Below the pieces are notes generated by a model. That model was not told the origin of the DNA. It was given only the letters and a program-made list of their open reading frames with translations, and searched no databases. This document shows positions 25,564-33,828 of a stretch of DNA of 64,000 nt, one piece after another. The DNA lies in the NCBI GenBank assembly GCA_022360055.1, contig JAKSDO010000171.1:1-64000 (forward strand). Direction: 5' to 3'. How positions within the stretch are numbered: the first letter of the stretch is position 1; each line of letters starts with the position of its first letter. This DNA comes from Cytophagales bacterium. Lineage in GTDB: Bacteria > Bacteroidota > Bacteroidia > Cytophagales > Cyclobacteriaceae. Position numbers and translations under genes: made by a program.

Positions 25564-26823
25564 ATGTCTATCGCCTTAGCTTTGTTCTATTTTTTATTTC
25601 CGGTGTTTATAATCTACCTCACACAAAAATCAAACTTCCTCAAAAAGGTTGGAGCGGTTGTCCTGGCATATGCATCCGGACTGGTTTTGGGTAACATCGG
25701 GATCTTTCCGAGAGCTAGCGCCGAGTTTCGGGAAATACTGAAGAATGAAACGGCAATACCGGTGGCGGAAGCCAGGCTCCTTTATAATGAGGGCGTGATA
25801 CATGCTGCAGATGTTACAGCCAACAAAATAGCTGCGATTCAAAATAATATAATATCTGCGGCAATTCTCCTGGCCATTCCATTATTACTCTTTTCGCTGG
25901 ATTTTAAAAAGTGGCTCAGGCTCACGAAGGAAGCATTATTTTCTTTGCTGTTGGCAATGATTTCTCTGTTGGCTGCGGTTTTTTCCGGCTATTATTTCTT
26001 TAAGGATCTGATTGATGAATCCTGGAAGGTCACGGGATTGTTGATCGGTCTTTATTCCGGGGGCACTCCCAACTTAGCGGCAATAGGTACCGCGTTGAAC
26101 GTCGGGGCAAATACATTTATCTTAACTCATACCTATGATATGGTTGTCGGTGCAATTTGCCTTCTTTTTCTTATGACTATCGCTCAGCCATTATTTAACA
26201 GGTTCCTTCCAAGTTTTAATTTAAAGCATGAAAATCTGTCGGACGAAATTGGGGTTGAGCACAATGAAGACATCGACTCCTTTATGAAATTGCTGTCAAA
26301 ATACGGAATTATAGAAATTCTGAAGGGATTTGGATTTTCATCTGTGATTGTCGCCATCAGCGGAGGATTGAGCACACTGGTTCCGCAAGGCGTGCAGATG
26401 GTGACGGTTATCCTGTCGATTACGACATTGGGTCTGCTTTTCAGCAACTGGAAGGTGGTGAATAAGATCGAAAATTCGTTTCAGTTGGGGATGTATTTCA
26501 TTATTGTATTTTCGCTTGTGGTTGCTTCGATGGGAGATCTCAGGAGTATGTTTCAGATCGAATACCTGCACCTCTTTAGCTTCGTCTCCGTGGTAGTCCT
26601 TGGTTCTATGGCGATCCATCTGTTTTTGTCCTACCTTTTTAAGGTCGACACGGATACTACCATCATCACCATAACCGCATTGACCTACTCTCCGCCATTT
26701 GTGCCGGTGGTAGCGGGCGCATTGAGAAACCGGACGATAATTATTTCGGGATTGACTGTTGGAATATTAGGTTATGCCATTGGAAATTATCTTGGATTGG
26801 CAATAGCCTATTTTTTGGAGTAA
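25564..26823 (+). CDS. DUF819 family membrane protein (YjcL-like)
   Basis: A 419-residue polytopic inner-membrane protein with about ten hydrophobic helices. The DUF819 hallmarks are the ASGLVLGNIGIFP segment near 40, the SGGTPNLAAIGTALN motif near 165, followed by the THTYDMVVGA helix, and TYSPPFVPVVAGALRN near 375. The inverted-repeat organisation and the GGTPNLAA motif resemble Na+-coupled secondary transporters of the keto-acid/glutamate type, but no substrate is established for this family. Single gene with its own promoter-like box; convergent with the glycosyltransferase gene 6 bp downstream. Confidence 0.9.
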   Translation: MSIALALFYFLFPVFIIYLTQKSNFLKKVGAVVLAYASGLVLGNIGIFPRASAEFREILKNETAIPVAEARLLYNEGVIHAADVTANKIAAIQNNIISAAILLAIPLLLFSLDFKKWLRLTKEALFSLLLAMISLLAAVFSGYYFFKDLIDESWKVTGLLIGLYSGGTPNLAAIGTALNVGANTFILTHTYDMVVGAICLLFLMTIAQPLFNRFLPSFNLKHENLSDEIGVEHNEDIDSFMKLLSKYGIIEILKGFGFSSVIVAISGGLSTLVPQGVQMVTVILSITTLGLLFSNWKVVNKIENSFQLGMYFIIVFSLVVASMGDLRSMFQIEYLHLFSFVSVVVLGSMAIHLFLSYLFKVDTDTTIITITALTYSPPFVPVVAGALRNRTIIISGLTVGILGYAIGNYLGLAIAYFLE

Positions 26824-26829
26824 CCGGTA

Positions 26830-27822
26830 TTAAGTTACCCACTTCCAAAACCAAAACCATGGCGGTTTGACAGATAATATGGCTTTTTCCGCTAGAAATC
26901 TCAGGGATCTGCTATTTAATTTTTCTTTGAGCCCGATGAAAATTTTTGACGATTCCCAGTTTTCCGTGATTAACGACCATTTCAATTCATAATTGATGCG
27001 AATCAACAGGGCTTTGTCTTCTTCCGCAGTGTTATTCATCTCCGAAATTTTCATACACACTCTGGCTGTGCTCATAGAATGCCTGTTTTTCCATCGATAC
27101 TGGATGGAGGACAGTGAGCTTTTAAGCATCATTTTATTTACCAGGATTTGATCCGAAAAAGCATATTTATAATGCCTGGCCGACCTTACCCAAAAATCAA
27201 AATCTTCATAACTGAGTTCCTCATCATATCCGTCCAATTCTTCAAGAACACTCCTTCGCATCATCATAGCCGGCGGACTGATCAGGTATTTCTCAACCAG
27301 TTGGGTATAAATATCTCCGCTTGGAACGGGTTCCAGCAATTTTAATCCGGCGTCTCTCTTGTAATGGGTTCCCAAACGAACGCCCTGTTCATCATATAGC
27401 TCGACATCGCAAAAATGCACTCCATACGAATCCCCTTTTTTTTCCAACGCTTCTACGCCTACTTTTATTCGGTCGGGTTTCAGTGAATCGTCTGCAGCAA
27501 GGTCGATGATGTATTTCCCTTTTGATTCCCAAAGGCCCCGGTTAAATGACTTACAATTTCCCAGGTTCTCTGAATTAAAGATTGTTTTGAATCCATACAC
27601 CCTTGAGATGCCTGAGATGATTTTCCTACTTTCATCTTGACTGGCATCGTCTATTGCGATCAGCTCAATATTGGCATATGATTGCTGCAAAACAGATTCG
27701 ATGGCTCGTTTTACATACTTGCCATGGTTGTAACACAAACAGATAATACTGACAAGCGGTTTATTCAAGGGATTTGACTTCCGGATTATTATTCTAAATT
27801 TGAGTGACAATATAAACAGCAA
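26830..27822 (-). CDS. family 2 glycosyltransferase
   Basis: A GT-A fold inverting glycosyltransferase of up to 330 residues. The nucleotide-binding start PLVSIICLCYNHGKYVKRAIESVLQQSY, the IDDASQDES loop and the DxD-like LAADDSLKPDRI (near residue 112) are clear; DEELSYEDFDFWVRSARH carries the catalytic-base-type ED. No membrane helix is evident, so it is probably a cytosolic or peripheral enzyme making an envelope glycan. The ATG at 27822 adds 18 hydrophobic/basic residues and lies inside the hemH promoter; the TTG at 27768 would start right at the domain boundary and may be the real start. Isolated from other polysaccharide genes. Confidence 0.87.
   Translation of the reverse strand: MLFILSLKFRIIIRKSNPLNKPLVSIICLCYNHGKYVKRAIESVLQQSYANIELIAIDDASQDESRKIISGISRVYGFKTIFNSENLGNCKSFNRGLWESKGKYIIDLAADDSLKPDRIKVGVEALEKKGDSYGVHFCDVELYDEQGVRLGTHYKRDAGLKLLEPVPSGDIYTQLVEKYLISPPAMMMRRSVLEELDGYDEELSYEDFDFWVRSARHYKYAFSDQILVNKMMLKSSLSSIQYRWKNRHSMSTARVCMKISEMNNTAEEDKALLIRINYELKWSLITENWESSKIFIGLKEKLNSRSLRFLAEKAILSVKPPWFWFWKWVT
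27773..27802 (+). promoter_or_regulatory. hemH promoter
   Basis: TTTG at 27773-27776, 18 bp, TAAATTTG at 27795-27802: a full Bacteroidota promoter. Transcription would start near 27809, about 20 nt before the GTG. It overlaps the first codons of the longer glycosyltransferase reading. Confidence 0.62.
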
Positions 27823-27828
27823 TTAGAA

Positions 27829-28854
27829 GTGTCGAAAGCAAAAACAGGAGTATTACTGGTAAATTTAGGTACGCCGGATAGTCCGTCGGTTCCGCACGTA
27901 CGAAAATATTTACGGGAATTTTTAATGGACAAAAGAGTTATTGATATACCGTTTTTTTCCAGATGGCTGCTGGTGAATTTAATCATCGCACCGTTCCGGG
28001 CACCGAAGTCGGCAAAAGTATACCGGGAACTTTGGGAAGACCGGGGGTCGCCTTTGATGTTCCACGGCATAGACCTGCAAGAAAAACTGGCCGTACAATT
28101 GGGAACAAACTATACCGTCTCCCTTGGGATGCGCTACCAAAGCCCTTCCATTGAAATCGCCCTTGAGGAATTGCTCGCCCAAAATGTGAAGAGAATAATT
28201 GTCTTGCCCTTGTTCCCTCAGTACGCTTCGGCAACCACCGGATCGGTTATTGAGAAAGTTATGAATGACGTAAAAGGGAGGTGGGTGTTTCCGGAAATCG
28301 ATTTCATCAGCCAATACCCGGACGATGAATGGATGATCAGGACATTCGCCAAGCTGGGGAGGGATTACATGAGAAGAATGAATTATGACCATTTTGTATT
28401 CAGCTATCACGGTTTACCGGAACGGCAAATAAAAAAGGCATCGGTCGACAACTATTGCCAACTGAATGAAAAGTGCTGCTCCACCTATCATACGAAAAAC
28501 CGGTTTTGCTACAGGGCACAATGTTTTCTTACGTCCAGAAAACTGGCGGAAGAACTTGAAATTTCCGAAGATCAATATTCTGTCTTTTTTCAATCCAGAC
28601 TGGGCAAGGACCCGTGGATACAACCCTATGCCGAAGATGAAATAAAAAGGTTGGCTGCCGAGCACAAAAAGAAGGTGCTGATTTTTTGCCCGTCATTTAC
28701 TGCCGATTGCCTGGAAACTACCATTGAAGTCGGAGATGAATTTAAAGAGCTCTTCATCGAAGAAGGCGGTGAGGCCTGGCAATTGGTTGAAAGCTTAAAC
28801 TCCGACGATCTCTGGGTAGAGGGTTTGAAGCGGATGGTACTGCATTATGAGTAA
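27829..28854 (+). CDS. hemH: ferrochelatase
   Basis: Inserts Fe2+ into protoporphyrin IX, or into coproporphyrin III in the alternative pathway. 341 residues beginning at a GTG start (SKAKTGVLLVNLGTPDSPS). Conserved parts are LPLFPQYASATTGSV near 125, FSYHGLPERQI with the catalytic His near 192, FQSRLGKDPWIQPY near 250, and CPSFTADCLETTIEVGDE with the catalytic-pocket Glu near 290. An internal segment carries five cysteines (CQLNEKCCSTYHTKNRFCYRAQC, shown here only by its spacing C-x6-CC-x9-C-x4-C, near 208-230), the arrangement known from ferrochelatases with an internal [2Fe-2S] cluster. Single gene, divergent from the glycosyltransferase. Confidence 0.94.
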   Translation: MSKAKTGVLLVNLGTPDSPSVPHVRKYLREFLMDKRVIDIPFFSRWLLVNLIIAPFRAPKSAKVYRELWEDRGSPLMFHGIDLQEKLAVQLGTNYTVSLGMRYQSPSIEIALEELLAQNVKRIIVLPLFPQYASATTGSVIEKVMNDVKGRWVFPEIDFISQYPDDEWMIRTFAKLGRDYMRRMNYDHFVFSYHGLPERQIKKASVDNYCQLNEKCCSTYHTKNRFCYRAQCFLTSRKLAEELEISEDQYSVFFQSRLGKDPWIQPYAEDEIKRLAAEHKKKVLIFCPSFTADCLETTIEVGDEFKELFIEEGGEAWQLVESLNSDDLWVEGLKRMVLHYE

Positions 28855-29343
28855 TCAATTTCCCGGAACCGCGTCCGGGGTTTTACAGCTATTTGAAAAC
28901 TGTAGATTCCGGAATATTTAAATTCCCTTTCGCATCTTCGTTCCCTAACTTCAATGCATAAATCCACAATGCTGTCCGGAGCGCACCGGCATCTTTTCTA
29001 CTTGTCATTTGTGCTTTATTGTCATTTTTCCCCAGCCTTGTCCGGTAGCGGGGTCTGTGGCAAAACAGGTTGATTTCAAGTATCTGACAAATTGGGATAG
29101 GAAAAAGTGAATCAAGCGATTCACTTTTTCCTTCGACTTAATGATGAGCCGAAGCGAAGGTCGTACCTGATCCGGATTATCCCGTTGCGTATTTACTTAT
29201 GATGCATCCTTTTGCAGATATATTATTCTCCGGAAAAGGGTGTATTGGGAATAAACCTGGATACAAACCGATGCTCATGTCCAATTTTTAGTGTTTTACA
29301 CTTTATCGGCCCTGAGGGCGAGAAATTCCATGAATTTTTCGGA
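28855..29343. other. intergenic stretch between convergent genes
   Basis: 489 bp with a strong hairpin at 29101-29130 and a copy of the dispersed element at 29305-29347. On the minus strand a frame runs open through the hairpin to a stop at 28889; its first ATG (29008) gives 39 residues beginning MTSRKDAGALRTALWIYALK. The composition is protein-like but no family is recognised, so it is not called as a gene. Confidence 0.4.
29101..29130. terminator. strong bidirectional hairpin terminator
   Basis: Perfect 13-bp stem GAAAAAGTGAATC / GATTCACTTTTTC with loop AAGC. The stem itself supplies A- and T-runs on both strands. It lies between the convergent hemH and FKBP genes, though 247 nt after the hemH stop. 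Confidence 0.65.
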
Positions 29344-29347
29344 TTAA
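29305..29347. repeat. dispersed two-hairpin element, copy 2
   Basis: Matches 15497-15537 at 35 of 41 aligned positions, with 2 extra nt. It ends over the stop codon of the minus-strand FKBP gene, so it would be the first structure in that transcript's 3' end. Confidence 0.35.
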
Positions 29348-30312
29348 TCAATATCCACCAGTTCAATTTCATAAACTAAAACGGAATATGGCAAGATCTT
29401 TTCCGTAATGTATTCTTTATCAATGAGATCCGCGCGCACCTGACGTGGGATGACCGCTCTGCTCGCTCCATATCCCAGATCGGACCGCATGATCACAATC
29501 GCTTTTTCTCCTTTTTGCATCAGCTTTATCCCGGCTTCAAAACCTTCAGGCATTTCTTTTTTCCCGATTTCAATCGATATCGGCTTATTGGCCTCCGTGC
29601 TGTCAAACTCCGAGCCGTCCAGGTAGGTCGCTGAATAGCTCACCTTTACAATTTGCCCTTTTTGGGGATTTTCTCCGCTACCGCTTTCAAGTTTTTTGTA
29701 AAAGATACCAGCTACAGGATTTGTGAAACCTTCCAGGTTGTGCGCGGCAAGATACTGCTCGATAGAATCGTTTTCTATCGATTTCTGGATCGTACTATTT
29801 CTGATCTCAACCAGTTCCGCCTCGAAAACCAGGTTGCTTTGCTTGGATATGACCTTTGAATAACTGTAAGAACCATAAGCATAAACAGACGGGATGAAAA
29901 ACTGGTATTTTTCTCCTTCTCTCATGCCGGCTATGGCGTATCTCAGTATACCGGGAACAATCTTGTCTTGGTCATTTTTAATGATTCCTATATTGCCGGA
30001 TGTGGAAGTAGCGCTGTCAATCACTGCCTCATTTAACATCGATATTTTATAATTGAAGCACAGGATATCGTCTTTTTCCGTTTGCTGACCATCATCATTT
30101 TTCTTCAGTGCCTTATAATAAAATCCATAATTTGAAAAATCGGCATCGATATCATTTAGGTCCAGATATGCTTCGATGGTTTCGTAGTCGTGTCGTAATT
30201 GCCTGTCAAAATCAGATTCGGATTCATCAAGGCAACTGGTAAATATCCATAATGTCATACAAACGAATACTGCATTAAGACTTCTAAGATGATTTGACTT
30301 TTTTGTTTTCAT
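29344..30312 (-). CDS. FKBP-type peptidyl-prolyl isomerase lipoprotein, two domains
   Basis: 322 residues with a lipoprotein signal (FVCMTLWIFTSC, lipobox Cys near residue 27), so it acts in the periplasm as a proline isomerase or chaperone. The second FKBP domain (about 205-320) is canonical: GQIVKVSYSATYLDGSEFDST, EMPEGFEAGIKLMQKGEKAIVIMRSDLGYG and a closing SVLVYEIELVDI. The first (about 75-175) is divergent but keeps the order: DILCFNYKI, ...VPGILRYAIAGMREGEKYQFFIPSVYAYGSYS and VFEAELVEI. Double-FKBP lipoproteins of this kind are frequent in Bacteroidota, some near gliding genes; nothing here links it to gliding. Monocistronic. Confidence 0.9.
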   Translation of the reverse strand: MKTKKSNHLRSLNAVFVCMTLWIFTSCLDESESDFDRQLRHDYETIEAYLDLNDIDADFSNYGFYYKALKKNDDGQQTEKDDILCFNYKISMLNEAVIDSATSTSGNIGIIKNDQDKIVPGILRYAIAGMREGEKYQFFIPSVYAYGSYSYSKVISKQSNLVFEAELVEIRNSTIQKSIENDSIEQYLAAHNLEGFTNPVAGIFYKKLESGSGENPQKGQIVKVSYSATYLDGSEFDSTEANKPISIEIGKKEMPEGFEAGIKLMQKGEKAIVIMRSDLGYGASRAVIPRQVRADLIDKEYITEKILPYSVLVYEIELVDID

Positions 30313-30634
30313 AATAGTTTAGTTTTAAAAAATTCATAATAGAACATGACTATACCCGCCAATTGGCATGATCATGCATTCAAAAGTCAAGGATTATTGA
30401 CATAGACACCCTTGCATTTTCAAAAGTTGTATTGGAACTTCGGGAGTTTGACGATATAGCGAAACGAATCATTATGAGATATGTCCGAACTTCCGTAAAA
30501 TCATCCGCGCAAGTCGAGCGCATAAGTTGGCGGGGGTTGAAGAGGGTTATACATGCACAAAAAGGGAAACCGGCAACAGGATGTTTGTCCCGGAGCCGGA
30601 TCATTTTACGAAGTAGAATAAAGTCGAATGGGCC
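30313..30634. other. intergenic stretch without a gene
   Basis: About 320 bp between the FKBP gene and a decayed gene. No RNA gene, strong promoter box or stem was seen; two short frames on opposite strands overlap each other and lack coding character. Confidence 0.4.
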
Positions 30635-30996
30635 ATGAAAAATAAGGAACCTGTGTTTGAGTGGTTATTGGGAGATGACAACCCGCCGGTTAAATATCTG
30701 ACCCTCACGAATATTCTCGGCAAATCCCAAACTTCGAAAGAGGTCCGGGGAGCGAGATCTCAACTGATGGAATATGATCCGACCCTGATCATCCTGGATC
30801 ACTTTGAGGAATTTATTCATGAAACAAACCGCTACAGGCGCTACTGGAAAATTCATTGAATGGTAAAATGATTGCAGATGTCGAGGAAAAAGGACGCCCC
30901 AGCAAATGGATTACATATTTTGCCCTTGTTGTGCTGGAGCATTTTTCTGCGGGATCTCAAAAGCATCCTTCCAAGGATGCCGCGCATTTGAAATAA
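30635..30996 (+). pseudogene. remnant of a prenyltransferase/squalene-cyclase-like protein gene
   Basis: Two pieces of one gene. The N-terminal piece (30635-30859, 74 codons) reads MKNKEPVFEWLLGDDNPPVK, then YLTLTNILGK, the usual beginning of a family of roughly 300-residue alpha/alpha-toroid proteins often labelled prenyltransferase or, wrongly, nitrogen-fixation protein. A second frame starting at 30868 (42 codons) begins MIADVEEKGRPSKWITYFAL and then VVLEH, which is the family's usual C-terminal GRPSxWxTxxALxVL ending. The central 200 or so residues are missing and the two pieces are in different frames, so an internal deletion has destroyed the gene. Family identity is from remembered motifs. 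Confidence 0.6.
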
Positions 30997-31050
30997 CGGT
31001 TTTCGCAACGCAGTAAGAGCTTATCATTTTTAATTTAACAATAGTAACCC

Positions 31051-33360
31051 ATGACAAAATCACGATTTACACTTTTATTCACGTTTTTGTTAGTGGCTCA
31101 GACATCGGTCGGAGCGCAAACAAAACATCAGCTATTTTATAACGAACCCGCCAAAAAATGGGTGGAAGCGCTGCCATTGGGCAATGGACGTTTGGGGGCG
31201 ATGGTATATGGTGGTGTGACACAAGAACACATCCAGTTTAATGAAGAAACATTATGGAAGGGCGGTCCGCATGACTATTCGCACAAAGACGCCCATAAGC
31301 ATCTCGGAAAGATCAGGGAATTGCTGGCAGAAGGGAAACAAACAGAAGCGCAGAATTTGGCGAGTGAAGTGTTCATGAGTGCACCGTTGCATCAAAAGGC
31401 CTATCAGCCGTTTGGCGATCTTATCCTGGATTTTCCGGGCCATAATGATTATACCGGTTATAAACGAGTACTGGATATCGATCGTGCGGTGAGTACGGTA
31501 TCGTATTCTGTGGGCGGCGTAAAATATACCCGGGAGGCTTTGGTAAGCTTCCCCGATCAGGTGATTGCATTACAAATAACCGCTGATAAACCGGGGATGT
31601 TAGATTTTGATCTCAGATTGGATTCGCATCACTTTCAGAAATCCGTTCAAACCGATTATGACAGACAGATATTGGAAGTGAAGGTGACCGAGGGCGCTCT
31701 GGAAGGGGTGGCAGGTATAAAAGTGAAAACGGATGGATCAATTACGCCAGCTTATCGGAAGATTGGGGTTGAAGGCGCCACCAAGGCAACCATTTACCTA
31801 ACCGCTCATACCAATTTTGTGAATTATAAGGAGGTGAGCGGCAAGCCGAAATCAAAGATCAACAGCTTTTTCCATAAAGCTGCCAATCTGGATTTTGAGG
31901 ATGTGCGGTCAATGCATGTAAAAGATTATCAGGAACTGTTTGACAGGTTCCGGCTCAGTTTTGGAGATCGGGGTCATGGGGATGCTCCTACAAACAGGCG
32001 CATCTATGATTTCTGGAAAAATCCCGATGATCCGCAATTTGTTGCACTGTACGTACAATACGCGAGGTATCTGATGATCTCGTCCAGCCGTCCGGGCGGG
32101 CAGCCCGCTAATCTGCAGGGGATCTGGAATGATAAACTCAATCCTCCGTGGGACAGCAAATGGACAGTCAACATCAATGCGGAAATGAATTACTGGCCCG
32201 TGGAGCTCACCAATCTTTCGGAATGTCACGAGCCATTTTTCAACATGATCGACGAATGTTCGGTGAGCGGGGCCATTGTGGCAAAAGAGCATTACAATTG
32301 CGATGGGTGGGTGCTTCACCATAATACCGATATCTGGCGCGGAACCGCTCCGATCAACGCGTCGAATCACGGGATCTGGGTAACGGGCGGTGCGTGGCTT
32401 TGCACCCATTTGTGGGAACACTATTTATTTACCCGGGACAAGGCATTTCTTGCCGAGAAATATCCGGTCATGCGGGGGGCGGCAAAATTCTTTACAGAAT
32501 TTTTAGTTGAGGATCCCAAAACCGGTTATCTCATCAGCACACCGTCAAACTCTCCTGAAATTGGCGGGCTGGTTGCCGGGCCGACAATGGATCATCAAAT
32601 TATAAGGGCACTGTTCAATGCGTGTATCGAAGCCTCGGAAATCTTAAATACAGACCCGGAGTTTGCGGCTGAATTGAAACAAATGGTACCGAAGATAGCT
32701 CCAAACCAGATCGGCAGGCTCGGGCAACTTCAGGAATGGCTGGAAGATAAAGACGATCCGAATGTAAAGCATCGCCATGTCTCGCATTTGTGGGGCGTGC
32801 ATCCCGGCAACGAGATCAACTGGGAAGAGACGCCGGAATTGATGAAGGCAGCCAGGCAATCGCTGATCTTTAGGGGGGATGAAGGAACGGGATGGAGTCT
32901 CGGCTGGAAGATCAATTTCTGGGCGAGGTTTTTGGATGGCAACAGAACCTATAAATTAATTCATATGCTGCTGAGCCCTGCGGAAGAGCCTCAGCGAAAA
33001 ATCAGGGGAGGTTCATATCCCAACCTGTTCGATGCACATCCGCCATTCCAGATCGACGGTAATTTCGGAGGAGCCGCCGGTATTGTAGAAATGCTGATTC
33101 AAAGCCATCTGGATAAAATCGATTTGCTGCCCGCCTTGCCCGATGCATTGCCGGAAGGAAAAATCTCCGGAGTGTGTGCAAGAGGAGGGTTCGAGCTTTC
33201 ATTTTCATGGCATGAGGGCGTGTTACAGGAAGTCGAAGTGTTGTCAAAGGCCGGTAATCCATGTACTTTGAAGTATGGAAACAAAACCATTGATTTCGGC
33301 ACGAAAAAAGATGAAACCTATACCTTCAACGGTAAGCTCAGAAAGGTAAAAAAGCAGTAG
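31051..33360 (+). CDS. glycoside hydrolase family 95 (alpha-L-fucosidase/galactosidase type)
   Basis: 769 residues with a signal peptide (MTKSRFTLLFTFLLVAQTSVGAQ), so periplasmic. The N-terminal beta domain has the GH95 start WVEALPLGNGRLGAMVYGG and NEETLWKGGP. The (alpha/alpha)6 barrel shows VNINAEMNYWPVE with the Asn pair 374 and 376, LISTPSNSPE with Glu503, and FQIDGNFGGAAGI with Asp669. These match the Asn base, Glu acid and helper Asp described for bifidobacterial AfcA. The enzyme should invert a terminal alpha-1,2-linked L-fucose, or L-galactose in some members. It may use fucosyl side chains of algal or plant polymers. It is monocistronic with a strong terminator after it. Confidence 0.93.
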   Translation: MTKSRFTLLFTFLLVAQTSVGAQTKHQLFYNEPAKKWVEALPLGNGRLGAMVYGGVTQEHIQFNEETLWKGGPHDYSHKDAHKHLGKIRELLAEGKQTEAQNLASEVFMSAPLHQKAYQPFGDLILDFPGHNDYTGYKRVLDIDRAVSTVSYSVGGVKYTREALVSFPDQVIALQITADKPGMLDFDLRLDSHHFQKSVQTDYDRQILEVKVTEGALEGVAGIKVKTDGSITPAYRKIGVEGATKATIYLTAHTNFVNYKEVSGKPKSKINSFFHKAANLDFEDVRSMHVKDYQELFDRFRLSFGDRGHGDAPTNRRIYDFWKNPDDPQFVALYVQYARYLMISSSRPGGQPANLQGIWNDKLNPPWDSKWTVNINAEMNYWPVELTNLSECHEPFFNMIDECSVSGAIVAKEHYNCDGWVLHHNTDIWRGTAPINASNHGIWVTGGAWLCTHLWEHYLFTRDKAFLAEKYPVMRGAAKFFTEFLVEDPKTGYLISTPSNSPEIGGLVAGPTMDHQIIRALFNACIEASEILNTDPEFAAELKQMVPKIAPNQIGRLGQLQEWLEDKDDPNVKHRHVSHLWGVHPGNEINWEETPELMKAARQSLIFRGDEGTGWSLGWKINFWARFLDGNRTYKLIHMLLSPAEEPQRKIRGGSYPNLFDAHPPFQIDGNFGGAAGIVEMLIQSHLDKIDLLPALPDALPEGKISGVCARGGFELSFSWHEGVLQEVEVLSKAGNPCTLKYGNKTIDFGTKKDETYTFNGKLRKVKKQ

Positions 33361-33828
33361 AAGCCATTCTTTATTGCACCTGCAAATGACAGCGATCCCC
33401 GGAATTATTCCGGGGAAAATGTTTTTTTGAATCCGGGCTAACAGTCATCTGAGGATTTAAAACACCCGGGCGAACCGATTTATAAAATCTGCTCAAACCC
33501 GATGAAGAGGGGACATATCAAAGCTTCGGGCGCTCGCCCGACGAATACCGATCTCGCTCACCGTTCCGGGTAGCATATGGACGAACACGAATGTGAGGTT
33601 CCGCACAATTGATTCAACCTGGATGATGCGATAGATCGTTATGAGGGCTTAAATTGCAATAAATCAGGTTTACTTTGACAGCATAGCACCGCTATGGTGA
33701 AAAGTAAAACAAAACGAAGGGGCTGATTTGAAGTAATTTAGGCTCGGAATAGAAAGGTTATTGCATATTTCAGGTTAAATACAAGACCGGAGGTACCGGG
33801 TGACATGGCGTGAAATTCCGGAGGCCGT
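33361..33828. other. intergenic stretch between convergent genes
   Basis: 468 bp. Apart from the terminator at 33396 it holds two small perfect hairpins (TCGGGCG / CGCCCGA at 33526-33541 and CATAGC / GCTATG near 33682) and no coding frame. Confidence 0.4.
33396..33428 (+). terminator. Rho-independent terminator of the GH95 gene
   Basis: Perfect 9-bp stem TCCCCGGAA / TTCCGGGGA (33396-33404 and 33408-33416) with a 3-nt loop, followed by AAAATG and a run of seven T. It is 35 nt after the stop codon. Confidence 0.75.

Noticed and set aside
27979-28410. Minus-strand 143-codon frame inside hemH
   Set aside because: Antisense shadow of a clearly conserved gene.
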